A DNA stretch of 64,000 nt, taken from positions 7,378,001 through 7,442,000 of the forward strand of contig NZ_CP107772.1 in assembly GCF_036345155.1 (NCBI RefSeq), given 5' to 3'. Below are positions 33,800 through 41,734 of the stretch, in pieces. Each line of letters starts with the position of its first letter. Positions within the stretch are counted from its first letter, which is position 1. The DNA comes from Streptomyces sp. NBC_00582. GTDB lineage: Bacteria; Actinomycetota; Actinomycetes; Streptomycetales; Streptomycetaceae. A model generated the notes under the pieces. The model was not told the origin of the DNA. It saw only the letters and a list, made by a program, of their open reading frames with translations, and searched no databases. The translations under genes and the position numbers were made by a program.

Positions 33800-33923
33800 C
33801 GATCACAGGAAGCCCTGAGCCCGAAGGCCCTCCCCGGTCGGCAGCCTCTCGACGCGACTGCGGGAACCGCCCGCCGCCCCCGCACGTGTAGGACGACAGG
33901 CCCGTCCACCGAAGGAGACTCGT

Positions 33924-34115
33924 GTGATCCTGCTCGTCCTGTCCGGCATCCTCGTCCTCACCGTCGGCGGATGCGCCTGTGTCTGGTGGGCGGCCCGCGG
34001 CGGCCCCCGCTGGACCCGGGCGGTGGCCACGGCGACCCTCGCCGCCGGCGAACTGGCCCGCAGGGCCGACATCAGGAGCAACGCGACGGGTCAGAACACC
34101 TCGAACGACGGCTAG
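33924..34115 (+). CDS. Small single-helix membrane protein
   Basis: A 63-residue protein from a GTG at 33924, six bases after GAAGGAG. Residues 1-24 form one hydrophobic helix (LLVLSGILVLTVGGCACVWW) and the rest is a basic/alanine cytosolic tail ending in a polar stretch. It is 124 bases downstream of the sugar permease and convergent with the next gene. No family is recognised; the good ribosome site and membrane-helix composition support expression. It could be a transporter accessory peptide. Confidence 0.55.
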   Translation: MILLVLSGILVLTVGGCACVWWAARGGPRWTRAVATATLAAGELARRADIRSNATGQNTSNDG

Positions 34116-34148
34116 TGCCGTGGCAGGCACCAGTGCCGTTTCCTCGCG

Positions 34149-35180
34149 CTACGCCTCGCGGAACCGGCGCAGCCGCGGGGCCCGTACGGCGGGCAGCCGG
34201 ACCAGGGTGTCGTGGAAGGCCTGGCGGTGGGGCCTCAGCGGGTGCCAGGGGCGGGGCAGGGGGTAGTCGTCGCGTAGGACGCCCTCCGGGAGGACCCCGG
34301 TCGCGGGTGTCGGCGAGGTCTCGCCCGGGTGGGCGAGGTACGCCCAGACCCCGCTGTCCAGCGGCACCACGGGCCCCTCGTCGTCCGGCGGACGCCAGGG
34401 TGCCCCCGTGAGGGGGTGGCGGGGGACGAGGAGGACGTCGGGACGGGGCCGGGGCGGATGGATCCCCGGGCCGGCCAGCTCCACGGACCGGGCTCCGGGC
34501 CCGGCGGGGAGACACCGGCCGACGGCGTGGCCGAGCAACTCGGCGACGGGACCGGCGGGAAGACGCACCGGGCGGTCCTCGGTGACCGCCACGAGATGGG
34601 CCAGGGCGACTCCGACCGCCGCCTCCCAGCGACGGCTCCACGACCCGTCGGGTTCGACGGGCGGGACGCGGTGCTCGGCGCGTTCCAGGTCGTCCCAGTC
34701 GGGAGCCGGGCCGGCCGGGAGTCCCGAGGGACGGCGTACGACCGCGTCGGGCTCGAGCCACACCGTCTGCCACATTCCGCAGTCGTCCATACGGGTGGCC
34801 ACGGCCCGCCCGCACCCCGCGCACGCCAGGTTGGGGCCGTCCCGGCCGTCCACCCCCCGGCAGTAGCCTTCGCACTTGTCGGGAATCAGGGTCATGGACC
34901 GGGAGTCACCGGGGGCGATGACGATCCGGTTCCGCGCGCCGAAGGACACGCGGTACACCGGCGCGAACACGCCCCGCCGCGCGGCCTCGTCCGCTCCGAC
35001 CTCCTCCCACAACCGCCAGGGCGGTCCGGTGGGCAGGGGGTCGACGGCGTACGTCGCGGGCTCCATCAGCGGGGGGTGGAGTTCCTCCCACCCCCCGTGG
35101 TGGGTGTGGACGGGGAGGGCGACCCGGGACACCGGCGCCGTCAGCTCCGTGCCGCACCCGGCACACACGAACACGTCCAA
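34149..35180 (-). CDS. Conserved hypothetical protein with CxxC motifs
   Basis: Protein of 343 residues, probably cytosolic. Two Cys-x-x-Cys knuckles, Cys6-Cys9 (VCAGCGTEL) and a later CAGCGRAV near 119-122, plus KCEGYC about residue 103, suggest zinc binding. Other segments (SVELAGPGIHPPRPRPDVLLVPRHPLTG, shortened here to its features) are Pro/Arg-rich. I recall similar uncharacterised proteins in Streptomyces, but no function. No operon partners: it faces the small membrane protein gene and ends before the SPFH gene. Confidence 0.65.
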   Translation of the reverse strand: MDVFVCAGCGTELTAPVSRVALPVHTHHGGWEELHPPLMEPATYAVDPLPTGPPWRLWEEVGADEAARRGVFAPVYRVSFGARNRIVIAPGDSRSMTLIPDKCEGYCRGVDGRDGPNLACAGCGRAVATRMDDCGMWQTVWLEPDAVVRRPSGLPAGPAPDWDDLERAEHRVPPVEPDGSWSRRWEAAVGVALAHLVAVTEDRPVRLPAGPVAELLGHAVGRCLPAGPGARSVELAGPGIHPPRPRPDVLLVPRHPLTGAPWRPPDDEGPVVPLDSGVWAYLAHPGETSPTPATGVLPEGVLRDDYPLPRPWHPLRPHRQAFHDTLVRLPAVRAPRLRRFREA

Positions 35181-35268
35181 ACAGGCTCCCCCTCGCCCCG
35201 GTTCCCCGGGGATTGTGCCGCGGGCGCGGCAACGGATCCACCGGGTTTCGACGCGGCGCGCAGGGCCC

Positions 35269-36156
35269 TCAATTCTTCCCGGTGTCCACGATCACCGGCG
35301 TCCCGTTCGAGTCCGTGCCGCACGGGACCGCGTACACCGGGTTGGCCTTGGCCGCCTCTTTGTACGCGTCCAGGCACTGGTTGTAGAGGACCTTGTCGCT
35401 CAGCGAGCGCTCGATGATCTTGTTGGCGGCGGCGATGCCCTCCGCCTCGATGCGCTTGCGCTCCGCCTCCGCCTTGGCCGTGCGCGCCGCCTCCAGGGAG
35501 CGCTCGGTGGCCTGTTCCTGCTGGATCTTCTTGTCGATCTGCTCCTGGAGCTCCTTCGACGGCTTCACGTTGCGCAGATTGACCGTGGTGACGTCGATCC
35601 CGCGCGGTGCCAGCCGCTCCTTGATCGAGGCGGCGATCTCCGAGCCGATCTGCTCACGGGCCGAGGCGTAGCCCTCCTCGCTGGTGTGCTTCGCGAAGAC
35701 GTTGCGGATGATCTCGCGGCTGTCCGGCAGCACCAGGCGCGCCTGGACCGCGTCCGCGCTGCCCGCCAGCCGGTACAGCTCGACCGCTTTTGACGGCACG
35801 ACGGCCCATTTGACGGTGACGTCCACGTCCAGCACCCCGCCCTCCGAGGAGCGGACCTCGACCACGTCGTCGTCGTAGAGGTTGAGGTCGACCGGACGGG
35901 TGGAGAAGGACGTGACGTCGGTGAACGGCGAGGTGAACTGGATGCCGGACTTCATGGGCGAGCCGACCTTGCCGAAGGTCACCGGCACGCCGACCTCGTA
36001 GGCGCTCACCACGTGCACGCACGAGAACACGCCGAACAGCAGTGCTCCGACGACGCCCAGCGCCGCCCCGATCCTCCACCCCGACTCCTCGCGGCTCCGG
36101 CCGACGAGAAACAGCACGACCGCCGCTATGAGCAGCAGTATGGACAGCACGAACAC
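35269..36156 (-). CDS. SPFH/band-7 (prohibitin-like) membrane protein
   Basis: Protein of 295 residues from a GTG at 36156 with AAGGGGGGATC upstream; the frame is open further out but without a ribosome site. Two adjacent hydrophobic helices (VLSILLLIAAVVLFLVG; AALGVVGALLFGVFSCVHVV) anchor it. The SPFH domain follows (about 48-215, VGVPVTFGKVGSPMKSG, DVDVTVKWAVV, RLAPRGIDVTTVNLRNV), then a Glu/Ala/Lys coiled coil (EQIDKKIQQEQATERSLEAA). Such proteins form large membrane rings linked to membrane domains and protease regulation. It is monocistronic. Confidence 0.88.
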   Translation of the reverse strand: MFVLSILLLIAAVVLFLVGRSREESGWRIGAALGVVGALLFGVFSCVHVVSAYEVGVPVTFGKVGSPMKSGIQFTSPFTDVTSFSTRPVDLNLYDDDVVEVRSSEGGVLDVDVTVKWAVVPSKAVELYRLAGSADAVQARLVLPDSREIIRNVFAKHTSEEGYASAREQIGSEIAASIKERLAPRGIDVTTVNLRNVKPSKELQEQIDKKIQQEQATERSLEAARTAKAEAERKRIEAEGIAAANKIIERSLSDKVLYNQCLDAYKEAAKANPVYAVPCGTDSNGTPVIVDTGKN

Positions 36157-36285
36157 AGAAGATCCCCCCTTGGACGCGATACCGCGCCGCCGCCGTTGCG
36201 ACACGCGGCGCAGCGCATCGTAAGGGGCGGGGTCCACGGACCGTAACGGGTCCGGACCCTCGGTCGTCAGGGATTCACCGCGATG

Positions 36286-36738
36286 TCAGACGCCGTTCGT
36301 CTCGGCCGCCAGCATCCGCCGCAGCAGCCCCCGCAGTGCCAACCGTTCCTCCTCGGCCAGCCCGGCCAGCGGCTCGCGCGCGAAGCGCAGCGACTCCCGC
36401 AGGCCCTTGGCGATCCGGCGCCCCTCGTCCGTCGCCGCGGCCAGTTTCACCCGGCGGTCGGCCGGATCCGGCCGGCGTTCGACCAGGCCCCGGGTCTCCA
36501 GGCGGTCGACGATGCCGGTGACGTTGGACGGCTCGCACTTCAGCCTCTGGGCCAGCTTGCGCATGGGGAGCGGTCCGAGGGAGAGCAGGCTGAGCAGACG
36601 GGCCTGGGCGCCGGTCAGGGCGTGGTCGGAGGCCGCGTCCTCGTAGTCCTCGTAGTAGCGGGCCACGACCTCGCCGATGAGTTCGACGACCTCCAGGGTG
36701 AGGGCGTCGGGCAGGGGGGTACTGGGTGAGGTGGCCAT
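36286..36738 (-). CDS. MarR family transcriptional regulator
   Basis: Winged-helix repressor of 150 residues. The DNA-binding block is PMRKLAQRLKCEPSNVTGIV with the wing RRPDPADRRVKLAAAT, and helices at both ends form the dimer interface. It has one cysteine, in the recognition region (Cys69-like), which could sense oxidants or electrophiles. It is divergent from a CurA-like oxidoreductase gene, and a TGTTTC-N7-GAAACA palindrome in the intergenic space is its probable operator. The natural ligand may be an electrophile or quinone handled by that enzyme. Confidence 0.9.
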   Translation of the reverse strand: MATSPSTPLPDALTLEVVELIGEVVARYYEDYEDAASDHALTGAQARLLSLLSLGPLPMRKLAQRLKCEPSNVTGIVDRLETRGLVERRPDPADRRVKLAAATDEGRRIAKGLRESLRFAREPLAGLAEEERLALRGLLRRMLAAETNGV

Positions 36739-36760
36739 GCAGCCGAGGATACCCCTTTAC

Positions 36761-36809
36761 TTGACAACATGAAATATTCAGGCGCATGGTTGTTTCAGGT
36801 AGTGAAACA
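36761..36809. promoter_or_regulatory. MarR-oxidoreductase divergent promoter with operator
   Basis: A consensus -35 TTGACA (36761-36766) is followed by the inverted repeat TGTTTC (36791-36796) / GAAACA (36804-36809). The element is in the 100-base gap between divergent genes. AT content is higher than in the surroundings. Confidence 0.6.
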
Positions 36810-36838
36810 TTTGGCGTTTGATGTGAAAGGCACCCCCC

Positions 36839-37858
36839 ATGACTGACTCCGCCCTCCCCACCACCGGCCGCGAGTGGCGTCTGCTCAGCCGCCCCGTCGG
36901 CTGGCCGAAGCCCGAGGACTTCGAACTGGCCGAGGCGGAGATCCGGCAGCCCGGCCCCGGTCAGGTGCTCGTCCGCAACGCCTACCTCTCCGTCGACCCG
37001 TACATGCGCGGCCGGATGAGCGCCGCGAAGTCGTACACCGCCCCCTTCGAGCTGGGCAAGGCCATGCAGGGCGGGGCCGTCGGTGAGGTCGTCGCCTCCG
37101 CCGCCGAGAAGATCGCCGTCGGCGACCACGTCCTGCACTTCGGCGGCTGGCGCGAGTACGCCACCTTCGACGCGGCCCAGGCCGTCAAGGTCGACCCCGA
37201 GGCCGCGCCGCTCTCCACCTACCTCGGCGTCCTCGGCATGACCGGCCTCACCGCCTACGCCGGCCTGCTGCGCACCGGCGCCTTCAAGGAGGGCGACACC
37301 GTGTTCGTGTCCGGCGCCGCCGGTGCCGTCGGCAGCCAGGTCGGGCAGATCGCCCGGCTCAAGGGTGCCGCCCGGGTCATCGGCTCCGCCGGCTCGGACG
37401 ACAAGGTCAAGCTCCTCGTCGAGGAGTACGGCTTCGACGCCGCCTTCAACTACAAGAACGGCCCCGTGGCCGAGCAGCTGCGCGCCGCCGCCCCCGACGG
37501 GATCGACGTCTACTTCGACAACGTCGGCGGCGACCACCTCGAGGCCGCCATCGGCTCCCTCAACGAGCGCGGCCGGATCGTCGTCTGCGGCATGATCTCC
37601 GTCTACAACGACACCGAGGCCGCCCCCGGCCCGAAGAACCTCGCCCGCCTCATCCAGACCCGCGGCCGTATCGAGGGCTTCCTGGTCGGCGACCACTACG
37701 ACCTCCAGCCGGAGTTCGTCCGCGAGGTCGGCGCCTGGATCCGCTCGGGCGAGCTGAAGTACCGCGAGACCGTCGTCGAGGGCATCGAGAACAACCTGGA
37801 GGCGTTCCTCGGGGTCCTGCGCGGCGACAACACCGGAAAGATGATCGTCAAGCTCTGA
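36839..37858 (+). CDS. NADP-dependent MDR oxidoreductase, CurA/leukotriene-reductase type
   Basis: Zinc-independent medium-chain reductase, 339 residues. Motifs are YLSVDPYMRGRM (about 52-63), LGMTGLTAYAGL, and the NADPH site VFVSGAAGAVGSQVGQIARL (about 154-173), with FDNVGGDHLEAAI later. No catalytic or structural zinc cysteines are present. The family (CurA, PTGR1) reduces the double bond of enones and alkenals. Position opposite a MarR gene suggests induction by electrophiles. A strong hairpin at 37896-37930 ends it. Confidence 0.9.
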   Translation: MTDSALPTTGREWRLLSRPVGWPKPEDFELAEAEIRQPGPGQVLVRNAYLSVDPYMRGRMSAAKSYTAPFELGKAMQGGAVGEVVASAAEKIAVGDHVLHFGGWREYATFDAAQAVKVDPEAAPLSTYLGVLGMTGLTAYAGLLRTGAFKEGDTVFVSGAAGAVGSQVGQIARLKGAARVIGSAGSDDKVKLLVEEYGFDAAFNYKNGPVAEQLRAAAPDGIDVYFDNVGGDHLEAAIGSLNERGRIVVCGMISVYNDTEAAPGPKNLARLIQTRGRIEGFLVGDHYDLQPEFVREVGAWIRSGELKYRETVVEGIENNLEAFLGVLRGDNTGKMIVKL

Positions 37859-37895
37859 CCGTGACGCGGCCGGGCCGCCGCTCGTTGCGTACGAC

Positions 37896-37930
37896 GAAGG
37901 CCGCACCCTTGGACGTGGGGTGCGGCCTTC
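37896..37930. terminator. Strong bidirectional terminator
   Basis: GAAGGCCGCACCC (37896-37908) and GGGTGCGGCCTTC (37918-37930) form a perfect 13-bp stem with a nine-base loop between convergent stop codons at 37858 and 37944. Confidence 0.85.
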
Positions 37931-37943
37931 GCCCTGCCCGGCG

Positions 37944-39089
37944 TCACCCCGCGAGCGCCGCCCGGTGCACGGCCGCCGCCAGCCGGTTGTTCTCCGGCGC
38001 CGCCCCGCCCGGGAACGCGCACCTGCGCCGCGTGTACCCGTAGGCCAGCCCGCTGCGCGGATCCGCGAAGGCCTGGCAGCCGCCCGCCCCGCTGTGCCCG
38101 AACGCCCCCGCCCCGAGGAAGGGGTGCCAGGTGTCCGCGGTCGCCTGGAAACCGAGCCCGTACGACTTGTGCGCCCGGGCCACCAGGTCGTACCCGACGG
38201 CGTGGAACTGCCCGAACTCCGCCGCCGTGTCCTCCTTCAGCAGCGGCGCCTTCCCCTCCCGCTCGCTGATCGCCGCCGCGTACAGCCCCGCGAGACCCCG
38301 CGCCGAGGCGACCCCGCCCACCGAGGCCGGCCCCTTGGCGCGGATCAGCGGGTCGTTCGGCAGCGCCTCGAGATCGGTGGGCTCGGCGGCGTGCCGGTTG
38401 AAGGCGATCGAGGCGAGCGTGTGGGGTCCGCCCGGCAGGGAGTCCAGCAGGGCCCGCTGCTGGGCCGTGGGGACCATCGGCAGGGCCGTGCGGAACCGCG
38501 GCTCGTGCGCCGCGGGCAGCCCCAGGAAGAAGTCCAGCCCGTACGGGGCGCGCACCCGCTCCTCGTACACCTCCTGGAGCGTACGGCCCGTGGCCCGCCG
38601 TACGACCTCGCCCGTGAGCGCGCCGATGACCAGCCCGTGGTAGCCGAACGCGGTGCCCGGGCGCCAGAACGGCCGCTGGTCGGCGAGACGTTCGGCGATC
38701 TGCCGGTCGTCGGCCAGCTCCTGCCGGGAGAACCCGGTGTCGGTGCCCACCACCCCGGCCCGGTGCGCGATCAGCTCCCGCAGGCTCAGCTGCCCCTTGC
38801 CCTCGGCCGCGAACTCCGGCCAGTAGTAGGTCACCTTGCGGTCCAGCTCCAGCGTGCCGTCCTGGACGAGCAGGGCGACCACGAGGTGCGCGGCCCCCTT
38901 GGTGGACGAGTACACGCCGTACAGGGCGTCACCCTCGCCCCCCGCCCAGAGGTCGACCACCCGCCGCCCGTGCACATACGCGCACAACTGGCCCTCGTAG
39001 TCCGGCCGCTCCTCCGCCACGAACGCGGCGAACTCGTCCCGCACCGCTTCGAAACCGTCGGCCACGGTGCCGTGGATCTCCCTGGTCAT
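37944..39089 (-). CDS. Serine hydrolase of the beta-lactamase/EstB family
   Basis: Cytosolic esterase-like protein, 381 residues from ATG 39089, which has GAGGAGGAG before it; an open extension to 39170 lacks a ribosome site. The class C-like S-x-x-K is in VYSSTKGAA (about 76-79), and FGYHGLVIGALTGE supplies the Tyr of the second motif. The terminal LGAGAFGHSGAGG is the KTG-like third motif with His in place of Lys, as in EstB esterases. No signal peptide, so antibiotic hydrolysis in the cell wall is unlikely; ester cleavage is more probable. Confidence 0.87.
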   Translation of the reverse strand: MTREIHGTVADGFEAVRDEFAAFVAEERPDYEGQLCAYVHGRRVVDLWAGGEGDALYGVYSSTKGAAHLVVALLVQDGTLELDRKVTYYWPEFAAEGKGQLSLRELIAHRAGVVGTDTGFSRQELADDRQIAERLADQRPFWRPGTAFGYHGLVIGALTGEVVRRATGRTLQEVYEERVRAPYGLDFFLGLPAAHEPRFRTALPMVPTAQQRALLDSLPGGPHTLASIAFNRHAAEPTDLEALPNDPLIRAKGPASVGGVASARGLAGLYAAAISEREGKAPLLKEDTAAEFGQFHAVGYDLVARAHKSYGLGFQATADTWHPFLGAGAFGHSGAGGCQAFADPRSGLAYGYTRRRCAFPGGAAPENNRLAAAVHRAALAG

Positions 39090-39168
39090 CCGCTCCTCCT
39101 CGCACTCAGCCGCCTCTGGAGATCGGTACGGCGAGGCGTGCCCGTTCGACTCAACATAGAGTTCGGAC

Positions 39169-39954
39169 ATGCGCGATCTCGGGGTGGGTTTTCAGTATCT
39201 GGTGAAGGGCCAGCGGTGGGTGGCCCGCAACGGCAGGCAGTACGGGTTCGGACTGCTGCCCGGGCTGATCACGCTGGTGCTGTATCTGGCGGCGCTCGTC
39301 GCGCTCGCCGTGTGGGGCGCGGACTTCGTGGCCTGGGCGACGCCCTTCGCCGACGACTGGTCGAGCCCCTGGCTCGGTCTCTTCCGGGGTCTCCTCCTCG
39401 TCGTGCTGTTCGCCCTCGGGCTGCTGCTCGCCGTCCTCACCTTCACCGCCGTAACCCTGCTCATCGGCCAGCCGTTCTACGAGAGCCTCTCCGAGGCGGT
39501 CGACCGGGACGTGTCCCCCGACGGCACCGCCCCCGAGTCCACGCTGCCCCTGTGGCGGGAACTGTGGATCTCCGCCCGGGACAGTCTGCGCGTCCTGGTG
39601 CGCGCCCTGTTGTGGGGCCTGCTGCTGTTCGCCGCCGGGTTCGTCCCGTTCGTCGGGCAGACCGTCGTGCCCGTGATCGGCTTCTTCGTCACCGGCTTCT
39701 TCCTCACCGAGGAACTCACCGCCGTGGCCCTCCAGCGCCGCGACGTCGACCTGCGGGCCCGCCTCGCCCTGCTGCGCTCCCGCAAGACGCTGGTCTGGGG
39801 CTTCGGCACCCCGCTGGGCCTCGCCTTCCTGGTCCCCGTCGTCGCGGTGTTCCTGATGCCGGGCGCGGTCGCGGGCGCCACCCTCATGGCCCGCGACCTG
39901 CTCGGCGAGGAGATCCGCGACGAGGACAACGAGCCCGAGGAGCTGACCGCGTGA
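39169..39954 (+). CDS. EI24/CysZ-like membrane protein
   Basis: Integral membrane protein of 261 residues with four to six helices (GLLPGLITLVLYLAALVALAVW..., then LFRGLLLVVLFALGLLLAVL, ALLWGLLLFAAGFVPFVGQT and the C-terminal LGLAFLVPVVAVFLMPG). The segment VTLLIGQPFYESLSEAVDRD is typical of EI24-domain proteins, which include the CysZ sulfate channel. Function in Streptomyces is not established. Divergent from the serine hydrolase with an 80-base gap; its TGA overlaps the LysE-family GTG (39951-39954). Confidence 0.82.
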   Translation: MRDLGVGFQYLVKGQRWVARNGRQYGFGLLPGLITLVLYLAALVALAVWGADFVAWATPFADDWSSPWLGLFRGLLLVVLFALGLLLAVLTFTAVTLLIGQPFYESLSEAVDRDVSPDGTAPESTLPLWRELWISARDSLRVLVRALLWGLLLFAAGFVPFVGQTVVPVIGFFVTGFFLTEELTAVALQRRDVDLRARLALLRSRKTLVWGFGTPLGLAFLVPVVAVFLMPGAVAGATLMARDLLGEEIRDEDNEPEELTA

Positions 39955-40565
39955 ACCAGACCCTCGCCGTCGCCCTCATCACGGTCCTCGCCGTCATCGC
40001 CCCCGGCGCCGACTTCGCGATGATCGTCCGCAACAGCTACCTCTACGGCCGCCGCACCGGACTCCTCGCCGCCACCGGGGTCGCCGCCGGCGTCCTCGTC
40101 CACGTCACCTACACCATGCTCGGCGTGGGCCTGCTGATCGCCTCCTCCACCGTCCTGTTCACCGTCATCAAACTGATCGGCGCCGCCTACCTCGTGTACA
40201 TCGGCGTCCGCACCTTCCGTACCCGCGGCGAGGTCGAGATCGACCTGAGCGGCAGGACGGGACTGACCCCGCTCGCCGCCCTGCGCACCGGCTTCCTCAC
40301 CAACGTCCTGAACCCGAAGACGACCCTCTTCGTCGTCTCCACGTTCTCCCAGGTCGTCAGCCCCGGCACCCCGCTCGTCCAGCAGTTCGGCTACGGCCTG
40401 TTCATGTCGCTGGCCCACCTGCTGTGGTTCGGGATCGTCGCCGTCTTCTTCTCCCAGGAGCGGATGCGCGGCCTGATGCTGCGCGCCCAGAAGGTGCTCA
40501 ACAAGGTCATCGGCTCCGTGCTGGCCGGCCTCGGCGTCAGCCTCGCCCTGGCGCCGTCCCACTGA
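39951..40565 (+). CDS. LysE/RhtB family exporter
   Basis: Amino-acid or metabolite exporter of 204 residues with about six helices. The N-terminal APGADFAMIVRNSYLYGRRTG corresponds to the conserved PGP motif region, and FLTNVLNPKTTLFVVSTFSQ is the LysE family signature. The GTG overlaps the EI24 stop (GTGA). Such proteins expel homoserine, threonine, lysine or related compounds. Specificity cannot be deduced. The next gene starts six bases later. Confidence 0.9.
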   Translation: MNQTLAVALITVLAVIAPGADFAMIVRNSYLYGRRTGLLAATGVAAGVLVHVTYTMLGVGLLIASSTVLFTVIKLIGAAYLVYIGVRTFRTRGEVEIDLSGRTGLTPLAALRTGFLTNVLNPKTTLFVVSTFSQVVSPGTPLVQQFGYGLFMSLAHLLWFGIVAVFFSQERMRGLMLRAQKVLNKVIGSVLAGLGVSLALAPSH

Positions 40566-40570
40566 CCGGC

Positions 40571-41734
40571 GTGCGGCCCCTCACCCCCGGCGAGCTCAAC
40601 CGCGCCACCCTGGCCCGCCAACTCCTCCTGCGCCGCGAGCCCTTGGAGGTCCCCGACGCGGTCCACCGGGTCGTCGCCCTCCAGGCGCAGCACCCCGCGT
40701 CCCCGTACCTCGCCCTGTGGAACCGGGTGGCCGGTTTCCGGCCGGCCGACCTCGACGCGGCGTTCGCCTCCCGTACGGTCGTGAAGGCGACGCTGATGCG
40801 GATCACGCTGCACGCCGTCCACGCCGACGACCACCGCGCCTTCCGCGGCGCGATGCAGCAGACGCTGTACGGCTCCCGTCTCGGCCACCGGTTCGCCGAG
40901 GCCGGCCTCACCCCGGCCGACGCCGACGAACTCGTCGTCGAACTGCTGGAGTTCGCGCGTGAGGAGCGCACCGCCCCGGAGATCGAGAGCTGGCTGGAGG
41001 GCCGGCTCGGCACCGAGCGGAAGGCGGGCGCCTGGTGGGGCCTGCGCGCCTACGCCCCGCTCCTGCACGCCCCCACCGCCGCAACCTGGTCCTTCGGTCC
41101 CCGCCCCTCCTTCGAGGCGGCCCCACCCGGGCCGGCGCTCCTGGGCCGCTCCCCGGAACCCGACTCCCTGCGTACCCTGATCCTGCGCTACCTGACCGCC
41201 TTCGGCCCGGCGACGGTGGCGGACATCGCCCAGTTCGCCATGGTGCAGCGGGCCCCGGTCCGCGACGCCGTCCGCACCCTCGACGACGGAAGGCTCGTAC
41301 GCCTCACCGACACCGACGGCGGCACGCTGTACGACCTCCCCGGCGCCCCGCGCCCACCCGCCGACACCCCGGCCCCGCCCCGCCTTCTGCCGATGTGGGA
41401 CAGCGTCCTGCTGGCCCACGCCGACCGCTCCCGGGTGATCCCCCCGCCGTACCGCCGCCTCGTCACCCGCGTCAACGGGGACGTCCTGCCCGCCCTCCTC
41501 GTCGACGGCCGGGTGGCGGGGGTGTGGCGGTCCACCGCGGCCGGCGTGGAGGCGAGGGCGTTCCACCCCCTGCCCGCGCAGGTCTGGGCGGACCTGGCGG
41601 CCGAGGCCCGCTCCCTGACCGCGCTCCTCGCCGACCGCGGCGACCCGGACGTCTACGCCCGCCACACCCACTGGTGGAGCAGGCTCCCGCCCGCCGCCGA
41701 GACGCGCCTACTCGGCACCGACGGCGACGCCTAG
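40571..41734 (+). CDS. Winged-helix DNA-binding (HTH_42, AlkX/YcaQ-like) protein
   Basis: Protein of 387 residues from a GTG at 40571. Consecutive winged-helix-like domains are seen: LNRATLARQLLLRREPLEV, VVALQAQHPASPYLALWNR, FGPATVADIAQFAMVQ. The region IPPPYRRLVTRVNGDVLPAL is typical. These are features of the HTH_42 superfamily, which includes the AlkZ/YcaQ DNA glycosylases for interstrand crosslinks and the AlkX relatives in Streptomyces. The AlkZ catalytic QxQ motif corresponds to ALQAQHPAS (Gln-Ala-Gln) and is present here. DNA repair is therefore plausible. Its last 27 bases overlap the convergent gene. Confidence 0.75.
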   Translation: MRPLTPGELNRATLARQLLLRREPLEVPDAVHRVVALQAQHPASPYLALWNRVAGFRPADLDAAFASRTVVKATLMRITLHAVHADDHRAFRGAMQQTLYGSRLGHRFAEAGLTPADADELVVELLEFAREERTAPEIESWLEGRLGTERKAGAWWGLRAYAPLLHAPTAATWSFGPRPSFEAAPPGPALLGRSPEPDSLRTLILRYLTAFGPATVADIAQFAMVQRAPVRDAVRTLDDGRLVRLTDTDGGTLYDLPGAPRPPADTPAPPRLLPMWDSVLLAHADRSRVIPPPYRRLVTRVNGDVLPALLVDGRVAGVWRSTAAGVEARAFHPLPAQVWADLAAEARSLTALLADRGDPDVYARHTHWWSRLPPAAETRLLGTDGDA

